From Porphyromonadaceae bacterium UBA2720 (GTDB lineage Bacteria; Bacteroidota; Bacteroidia; Bacteroidales; Muribaculaceae), in contig DEKO01000056.1 of NCBI GenBank assembly GCA_002353885.1, positions 34,015 to 40,750 of the forward strand: DNA of 6,736 bases, written 5' to 3'. The position numbers and the translations under genes are program-made. Under the pieces are notes generated by a model. The model worked only from the letters and a program-made list of their open reading frames with translations, was not told where the DNA came from and did not search any database. The first letter of the stretch is position 1. Each line of letters begins with the position of its first letter. Shown here piece by piece: positions 1 to 4,486 of this stretch.

Positions 1-676
1 GCAGCCACTCCAGTTTGATGCGTCCACTGCCCTGGTGCTCCCAGTCGGTCAAGCGGTGGTTGTGTTCGTTGCGGTGCGCTCCATCAGTCGAAGTGTAGTA
101 GGCCGAGGCCGATAGTCCCAGCTTGTCATTCAGTTTGTGATAGTGGCTTGTTCCGATCTTCCAACTGTTGTGCGCGCCATACTCGGCAAGCAGACGTGTG
201 CCTTGATAGCCGAAGGGCGACAATGTGTAGATATTCATCACGCCGCCCATCGTGTTGCGACCATAAAGTATGCTCTGTGGGCCGCGCAGCATCTCCATGC
301 CTGCAATATCCATCAGGTCAAAGTCGTAGTTCTCCTTGCATAGCACCGGCACGTTGTCAATGTTCAGGCCCATGGCTGGCTGGTCGATGCGGGCTCCGAT
401 GCCGCGCACATAGATGGTCGATGTCATGCGGCTGCCATAGTCCGGAATGAACAGATTTGGCACCATTTCAGCCATCGTTTTGCTGCCCATCACAGCGTTT
501 TGCTCGACCTCATGGCGTGTAACGACAGTCATCGATGCCCTCTGCATCGATGCTGCCGACTGCTTGATGGCCGTCACTGTGATGTCGTCAAGCTTCAGTG
601 TGTCCGACTGATTGTCAGGTGATTGACCCATTACGTTGAGCCATGCCAAGGCCATCACCAGCCACTTCCATTTCAT
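1..676 (-). CDS. TonB-dependent outer-membrane receptor, N-terminal part (runs off left edge)
   Basis: Reading the minus strand from the ATG at 676-674 gives 225 codons open to the window edge, so the C-terminal barrel is missing. Residues 1-17 (start MKWKWLVMALAW) look like a signal peptide. A TonB-box-like segment follows at about 26-36 (DTLKLDDITVT), then a plug domain at about 40-152 with typical landmarks: IYVRGIGAR (88-96), an N-I-D-N-V-P segment (105-110) and MLRGPQSILYGRNTMGG (129-145). Barrel strands begin after about 160. There is no carboxypeptidase-regulatory-like N-terminal domain, so this is FecA/BtuB-like in layout rather than SusC-like. The family imports siderophores, haem, cobalamin or sugars using TonB-ExbBD energy; the substrate cannot be told from this fragment. 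The first ATG is preferred because the next, at codon 8, would remove the lysines of the signal peptide n-region. It is transcribed away from the 906 gene, from a promoter almost touching the start codon. Confidence 0.9.
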   Translation of the reverse strand, partial: MKWKWLVMALAWLNVMGQSPDNQSDTLKLDDITVTAIKQSAASMQRASMTVVTRHEVEQNAVMGSKTMAEMVPNLFIPDYGSRMTSTIYVRGIGARIDQPAMGLNIDNVPVLCKENYDFDLMDIAGMEMLRGPQSILYGRNTMGGVMNIYTLSPFGYQGTRLLAEYGAHNSWKIGTSHYHKLNDKLGLSASAYYTSTDGAHRNEHNHRLTDWEHQGSGRIKLEWL

Positions 677-680
677 GCTG

Positions 681-712
681 CAAAGGTACAACCATTCTGC
701 CACTCACCCAAT
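681..712 (-). promoter_or_regulatory. Bacteroidota-type promoter for the left TonB receptor
   Basis: On the minus strand, TACCTTTG (688-681) matches the Bacteroidota primary sigma -7 consensus TAnnTTTG. ATTG (712-709), 20 bases upstream, is one mismatch from the -33 TTTG element at the expected spacing. Only four bases (CAGC) separate the -7 box from the ATG at 676, so transcription should begin at or within a few bases of the start codon, implying a leaderless or very short-leader mRNA. The box match is seen directly; the start-site position is inferred from the consensus. Confidence 0.65.
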
Positions 713-749
713 CACCACATCTAGTGATTTCTCACGATTGCTAATTTTC

Positions 750-835
750 TACCCGGCAGTCGACGTGCCTGCGTCCCTATAAGGTAAGGATTGCTGTAGC
801 GGCAGGTTTGCGTCCCAGCGGCATCGCTCCTAGGA
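750..835. repeat. Repeat-bearing intergenic segment between the divergent genes
   Basis: This more GC-rich part of the 229-bp intergenic region contains TGCGTCCC twice (770-777 and 809-816, 39 bases apart) and AGCGGCA twice (798-804 and 817-823). I find no convincing ORF; the longest short frame on the minus strand starting near 823 has about 15 codons. It could be a copy of a dispersed intergenic repeat, a regulator-binding region between the two promoters, or chance. The copies are visible; the function is unknown. Confidence 0.3.
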
Positions 836-870
836 TAATTGCTGATTTTCAATTCTTTTAAGTTCTCAAT

Positions 871-901
871 TTTCAATTCTCAACGAGAAGTCGTATCTTT
901 G
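871..901 (+). promoter_or_regulatory. Bacteroidota-type promoter for the small exported protein gene
   Basis: TATCTTTG at 894-901 matches the -7 consensus TAnnTTTG. TTTC at 871-874, with a 19-base spacer, is a weak candidate for the -33 element. Four bases (CAGC) separate the box from the GTG at 906, the same layout as at the divergent gene, so the transcript is probably leaderless or nearly so. An AT-rich run with repeated TCAATT words (about 849-884) lies across and upstream of the -33 region. Confidence 0.55.
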
Positions 902-905
902 CAGC

Positions 906-1379
906 GTGAAAGCGTGGATGGGCATAGTGATGAGCGTGGCGGTGCTGCTGCATGTGGGTGCGGTGGTGTCGCCCGAGCAGGTGGCCTATGACCGATATTT
1001 CGATGCTGCGACGTTTGCCCTAGAGGCGCAGGACAGGGGCGATTCGACGGCCTATTGGTTGGTCATGACCTACGATGAGGGGCGCATCAGTGTGCCTCAG
1101 GGCAGCGAACTGCTGTTGCGCTTGCGCGACCGGTCTACCATTACACTCACCACCGACCGCGAGGTGGGCCGTGGCGACGTGATGTTGCGCAGGTGGCGCG
1201 ACCACACGGTCACCTATATTCGTTGCCACTATCCTGTCACGCGCGGCCAGCTGGGGCGTATGCTTAATAAAGATGTGTACCGACTCGAAATTTCGACCGC
1301 ACGGGGACCCATTGTTCGCAATATCCGTCATTTCAAGTCCAAACTGGCCACTGCTTTCGCAGCAGTCAACACAGAATAA
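906..1379 (+). CDS. Small exported protein of unknown function
   Basis: This gene encodes 157 residues; I do not recognise the family. The N-terminus (start MKAWMGIVMSVAVLL, hydrophobic to about residue 21) reads as a Sec signal peptide or a single membrane anchor. There is no lipobox cysteine and no clean A-x-A cleavage site. The rest is soluble and rich in beta-type alternation, for example SELLLRLRDRSTITLTTDRE (67-86), followed by a basic region and a near-C-terminal stretch with R-L-E-I-S-T. A single Cys lies in IRCHYP. The GTG start at 906 is chosen over ATG 918 because only it gives a lysine in the signal peptide n-region and it fits the promoter. The gene lies between two TonB receptor genes but has its own promoter and is 179 bases from the next gene, so a thiamin role is not implied. 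Coding is supported by an uninterrupted frame, the signal sequence and the promoter. Confidence 0.7.
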   Translation: MKAWMGIVMSVAVLLHVGAVVSPEQVAYDRYFDAATFALEAQDRGDSTAYWLVMTYDEGRISVPQGSELLLRLRDRSTITLTTDREVGRGDVMLRRWRDHTVTYIRCHYPVTRGQLGRMLNKDVYRLEISTARGPIVRNIRHFKSKLATAFAAVNTE

Positions 1380-1398
1380 AAAATGCACTGTAGCAAGA

Positions 1399-1418
1399 AA
1401 ATTCTCAATTCTCAAGTC
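1399..1418 (+). repeat. TTCTCAATT-type AT-rich repeat upstream of the riboswitch promoter
   Basis: The run around 1401-1416 contains ATTCTCA twice in tandem (ATTCTCAATTCTCAAG). Closely related words occur upstream of the 906 promoter at about 863-884 (TTCTCAATTTTCAATTCTCA). Both copies are on the plus strand and upstream of a TAnCTTTG box, at different distances (about 21 and 9 bases). The role is unknown; a promoter-upstream element or a common low-complexity intergenic repeat are both possible. Confidence 0.35.
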
Positions 1419-1437
1419 ACAATTCTTATTTTCTTCG

Positions 1438-1445
1438 TACCTTTG
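1438..1445 (+). promoter_or_regulatory. -7 box of the thiamin operon promoter
   Basis: TACCTTTG matches the Bacteroidota -7 consensus TAnnTTTG exactly and lies 15 bases before the first paired base of the riboswitch, putting the predicted transcript start near 1449 and giving a 5' leader of about 110 nt. I see no good TTTG at the -33 position. Confidence 0.65.
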
Positions 1446-1459
1446 CACCCGATTCAATG

Positions 1460-1540
1460 AGTTTGGGGGTGCCACAGCATTGCCTGTGGCTGAGAACATA
1501 CCCATGGAATCTGATCCGGGTCATACCGGCGTAGAGAACT
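1460..1540 (+). ncRNA. TPP (THI-box) riboswitch
   Basis: Most conserved elements of the thiamin pyrophosphate aptamer are present in order. These are GGGGTGCC (1466-1473); the P3 arm CCACAG/CTGTGG (1472-1477 with 1484-1489); CTGAGA (1490-1495), which contacts the pyrimidine ring in known structures; and ACCC (1500-1503), closing P2 with GGGT (1467-1470). Then comes GAATCTGATCCGG (1507-1519) and the P5 arm CCGG/CCGG (1516-1519 with 1526-1529), ending GCGTAGAGA. A closing P1 stem can form between 1460-1464 and 1536-1540. Differences from the usual consensus are mild: GAATCTGAT for GAACCTGAT and GTAGAGA for GTAGGGA. The aptamer ends 18 bases before the receptor ATG and no hairpin with a U-tract intervenes, so control of translation initiation is more likely than transcription termination. 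TPP binding should repress the downstream receptor and transporter. Confidence 0.95.
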
Positions 1541-1558
1541 AAACTTATTAATTTACAG

Positions 1559-3823
1559 ATGAAAAAGACATTTTTAACTGTTGCCGCATTTTGCGGCATC
1601 GTGTCGGGGGGTATGGCTCAGAGCAACCAAACCGACACGCTAGCACTCGAACAGGTCGAGGTGCTGGCCACACGTGCACAGAGCAACACTCCCGTTGCCT
1701 ACACTAATCTCAGTAAGAAACAAATTGAAGCTGTGAACCATGGTCTTGACATGCCATTCCTGCTCTCAACCACACCGGGTGTGCTGGTTACCAGTGACGC
1801 GGGTGCCGGAGTGGGCTACACGAGTATCCGTGTGCGTGGTACCGATGCCACACGCATCAATGTCACGAGCAACGACATCCCCATGAACGATGCCGAGAGC
1901 CACTCCATCTTCTGGGTCAACACGCCCGACTTGGCATCGTCGCTGGCCGACATACAGGTGCAGAGAGGTGTGGGAACATCGACCAATGGCGCTGGAGCAT
2001 TCGGAGCGAGCATCAACATGCGCACGCAGCGGTTCTCGCCGGTGCCCTTTGCCGAGCTTTCAGGCTCGTTTGGCTCGTTCAACACCCACAAGGAGACTTT
2101 CAAGGTGGGCAGTGGATTGCTAGGCAACCATTGGGCGTTTGAGGCGCGTGTGAGCAACATTGGCAGTGATGGCTATCGCGACCGTGCCACGTCATCGCTC
2201 CAGAGTTTCTATGGCCAGGCTGGCTATTTCAGCAACAATGCCAGTGTGCGGTTCATTGCCTTTGGTGGTAAGGAAGACACCTACCATGCCTGGGACGGCA
2301 TCAGCCGTGACATGCTGGAGACCGACCGCACCTATAACCCTAACGGCGAAATCAAGCGTGATGGCAAGGTCGTTGGCTTCTACAAGGATCAGAAAGATAT
2401 CTACAAGCAGTATAACTACCAGCTCATCTGGGAACAGCGCATCACTCCACAGTGGACCTGGAATCTGGGACTGCATTACACCGATGGCTATGGTTACTAT
2501 CAGGAGTACAAGAATGCCCGCACGCTGCGGGAGTATGGTCTGGAGCCATACGACGTTGTGACCTTCGATGACCAACACGATGAGTATGTGGTCACCACGG
2601 TCAAGAAATCGAGTCTGGTCCGTAAGAAGATTCTGGACAGTGGCTTCGGTGGCGGTGTGTTCTCGCTGCGCTATGGTGGCGACCGCCTGCATGCAACTGT
2701 GGGTGGCGGCTTCAATCGCTATGTCAACGATCACTCGGGCAATGTCATCTGGGTGGAGAACTACAGTGGCCCACTTGATCCCAACCACGAGTACTACCGC
2801 AACCGTGCCGAGAAGAACGACTTCAACATCTATGCCAAGGGCAACTACACCATCTGGCGCGGACTCAGTGCATACGCCGACTTGCAGTATCGTCACATCG
2901 GCTATACCATCAAGGGTGTGAACGACAAATGGGACTGGACAGCCTCGCCCGAGCACATGCAGACGCTCGATGTCGACGAGACATTTGACTTCTTTAACCC
3001 CAAAGCGGGTCTGAACTGGCAGATCAATGCCAATCACCGCACCTACGCATCGTTTGGCGTGGCACACAAGGAGCCTACGCGCAACAACTATAACGATGGC
3101 CCGCTCACCGTTCACCCCAAGGCCGAGCGACTCCTGGACTGGGAGTTGGGTTACGCCTATTCTAGTGGACGTTGGACAGCCGGCATCAACCTCTATTACA
3201 TGAAGTACAAGGACCAGCTGGTGCTCAACGGCAAGCTCAATGAGATTGGTGAGCTCATGGCCGAGAATGTGCCCGACAGCTACCGAATGGGCATCGAGCT
3301 CACGGCCGGTGTCAAGATTACCGACTGGCTGCGCTGGGACATCAACGGAGCGTTGAGCCGCAACCGCATCCGCGACTATGTCGGTTATGTGAGCGACTAT
3401 GACGCCGATTGGAATGACCTCTGGACGCAGACTGCCATCAATGAGGGTAGCACAACCATCGCTTTCTCGCCCTCGTTCATCGGCAACAGCATCATCTCGT
3501 TCAACTATCGTGGCTTCGCCGCATCATTCATTTCGCAGTATGTCAGCCGACAGTATCTCGACAACTTCCAGAACAAAGAAGACTCGCTCGATCCCTACTT
3601 TGTCAGCAATCTGGAGGCATCCTACACCTTCAAGTTGCCGCACATCAAGGCCATCACTGCCGGTGTGAGCATTTATAACCTCTTCGGTGCAAGGTATGAG
3701 AACAATGGATACTCGCAGACCGCTGCAGTCTACGATGGTGACAATTACACGCTGGTCAGCTCGCCCATGTTCTATCCCATGGCCGGAACCAATCTGCTCG
3801 TTCATCTCACCTTCAAGTTCTGA
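1559..3823 (+). CDS. TPP-riboswitch-controlled TonB-dependent receptor, probable thiamin outer-membrane transporter
   Basis: This is a complete 754-residue receptor, normal for the family. Residues 1-20 are a signal peptide (MKKTFLTVAAFCGIVSGGMA, cleavage likely before Q21). A TonB-box-like DTLALEQVEVLAT lies at 26-38. The plug (about 42-157) includes a T-P-G-V-L-V motif (72-77), SIRVRGTDATRINV (89-102) and IQVQRGVGTSTNGAGAFGA (132-150). The remainder is a barrel of aromatic, alternating strands ending in LLVHLTFKF, with the terminal Phe of outer-membrane beta-signals. It has no N-terminal carboxypeptidase-regulatory-like domain. The thiamin assignment rests on context: the TPP riboswitch directly upstream and pnuT coupled downstream. 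Riboswitch-controlled receptors of this kind are known as thiamin-related (Omr1/OMthi) in Bacteroides. Substrate could be thiamin, its phosphates or a precursor; the sequence alone does not decide. The start is the first ATG after the aptamer, with an AT-rich upstream and no Shine-Dalgarno, as usual in the phylum. Confidence 0.92.
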   Translation: MKKTFLTVAAFCGIVSGGMAQSNQTDTLALEQVEVLATRAQSNTPVAYTNLSKKQIEAVNHGLDMPFLLSTTPGVLVTSDAGAGVGYTSIRVRGTDATRINVTSNDIPMNDAESHSIFWVNTPDLASSLADIQVQRGVGTSTNGAGAFGASINMRTQRFSPVPFAELSGSFGSFNTHKETFKVGSGLLGNHWAFEARVSNIGSDGYRDRATSSLQSFYGQAGYFSNNASVRFIAFGGKEDTYHAWDGISRDMLETDRTYNPNGEIKRDGKVVGFYKDQKDIYKQYNYQLIWEQRITPQWTWNLGLHYTDGYGYYQEYKNARTLREYGLEPYDVVTFDDQHDEYVVTTVKKSSLVRKKILDSGFGGGVFSLRYGGDRLHATVGGGFNRYVNDHSGNVIWVENYSGPLDPNHEYYRNRAEKNDFNIYAKGNYTIWRGLSAYADLQYRHIGYTIKGVNDKWDWTASPEHMQTLDVDETFDFFNPKAGLNWQINANHRTYASFGVAHKEPTRNNYNDGPLTVHPKAERLLDWELGYAYSSGRWTAGINLYYMKYKDQLVLNGKLNEIGELMAENVPDSYRMGIELTAGVKITDWLRWDINGALSRNRIRDYVGYVSDYDADWNDLWTQTAINEGSTTIAFSPSFIGNSIISFNYRGFAASFISQYVSRQYLDNFQNKEDSLDPYFVSNLEASYTFKLPHIKAITAGVSIYNLFGARYENNGYSQTAAVYDGDNYTLVSSPMFYPMAGTNLLVHLTFKF

Positions 3824-4410
3824 TGGACTGGACACTACTGATTGACATTGCTGGCACGATTATCGGGCTTGTCTACTTGTGGCTCGAGTATCGTGCCAGC
3901 ATTTGGTTGTGGCTCTTCAGTGTCATCATGCCCATTGTCAACGCTTGGCTTTATTATAGCAGGGGGTTGTATGCCGACTTCGGCATGGAGACCTACTATG
4001 TGTTGGCGGCCATTTATGGCTATCTGGTGTGGCGCAGCAAGGGTAAGAAAGCAGTGCAAGAGTCAGATGTTTCTCAGGGTATCCGTCACATTTCTTGGGC
4101 TCTTATGTCGGTCATCTTGGGCGCGATAGCCGTTTTCTGGGCTTTGATTTATTGGTTCTTGTCAAGTTTCACTGACAGCACGGTGCCCGTCCTCGACAGT
4201 TTCACCACGGCGGTGAGCATTGTGGCCATGTGGGCATTGGCGCACAAGTATGTCGAGCAATGGCTCTTGTGGTTTGCTGTCGACTTGGTATGTACTGGCT
4301 TGTACATCTACAAGGGCATTCCCTTCCACGGTGCGCTCTACGGCTTCTACACCGTCATGGCCATCATCGGCTACCGCAAGTGGCACCGCATGGCACAGCA
4401 GCCAGCATGA
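3823..4410 (+). CDS. pnuT: PnuC-family thiamin transporter PnuT
   Basis: The gene encodes 195 residues and about seven hydrophobic helices, the size and build of PnuC/PnuT vitamin transporters, which move unphosphorylated vitamins across the inner membrane by facilitated diffusion. Family-like features are the segment GLYADFGMETYY (48-59) followed by IYGYLVW (64-70), and EQWLLWFAVDLV (145-156), where W147, W150 and D154 form the W-x-x-W-x-x-x-D signature lining the substrate site. This is followed by the conserved-type YIYKGIPFHGALYGFY (161-176) and a cationic C-terminus. PnuC-fold members also carry nicotinamide riboside or riboflavin; the TPP riboswitch and thiamin-type receptor upstream favour thiamin. 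The start overlaps the receptor stop by one base (TGATG), indicating translational coupling and shared riboswitch control. Because such transporters are thought to depend on intracellular phosphorylation for net uptake, a thiamin (pyrophospho)kinase is expected elsewhere in the genome; none follows here. Confidence 0.9.
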   Translation: MDWTLLIDIAGTIIGLVYLWLEYRASIWLWLFSVIMPIVNAWLYYSRGLYADFGMETYYVLAAIYGYLVWRSKGKKAVQESDVSQGIRHISWALMSVILGAIAVFWALIYWFLSSFTDSTVPVLDSFTTAVSIVAMWALAHKYVEQWLLWFAVDLVCTGLYIYKGIPFHGALYGFYTVMAIIGYRKWHRMAQQPA

Positions 4411-4426
4411 CACGCTCGGTAAGAAC

Positions 4427-4464
4427 AGTCATCCCCCAAACTGTGTGCAGTTTGGGGGATGACT
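4427..4464. terminator. Perfect hairpin between convergent genes, probable bidirectional terminator
   Basis: A 17-bp perfectly paired stem (4427-4443 with 4448-4464) closes a four-base TGTG loop. It begins 17 bases after the pnuT stop and ends 22 bases beyond the stop of the convergent beta-galactosidase gene, the classic place for a shared terminator. The tract after the stem is only weakly T-rich (ATTTG on plus, GTTCTT on minus), so it does not fit the strict intrinsic-terminator model. It could also serve as a 3'-end-stabilising structure. Confidence 0.75.
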
Positions 4465-4486
4465 ATTTGTGGGGTGTCGGGTCGCC

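Noticed and set aside
137..450. Plus-strand frames of 68 and 100 codons near the left edge
   Set aside because: Both are antisense to the TonB receptor plug, whose conserved motifs are clear on the minus strand.
1020..1505. A 161-codon minus-strand frame covering the small exported protein gene and the riboswitch
   Set aside because: It lies antisense to both a better-supported gene and a structured RNA, with no promoter or motif of its own.
1273..1542. An 89-codon plus-strand frame spanning the promoter and riboswitch
   Set aside because: It overlaps the end of the 906 gene out of frame and runs through the whole TPP aptamer; no protein-like features.
2192..3115. A 307-codon open frame on the minus strand, inside the thiamin receptor gene
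   Set aside because: Ile/Val-rich translation with no recognisable motif, fully contained in a well-supported receptor reading frame on the other strand.
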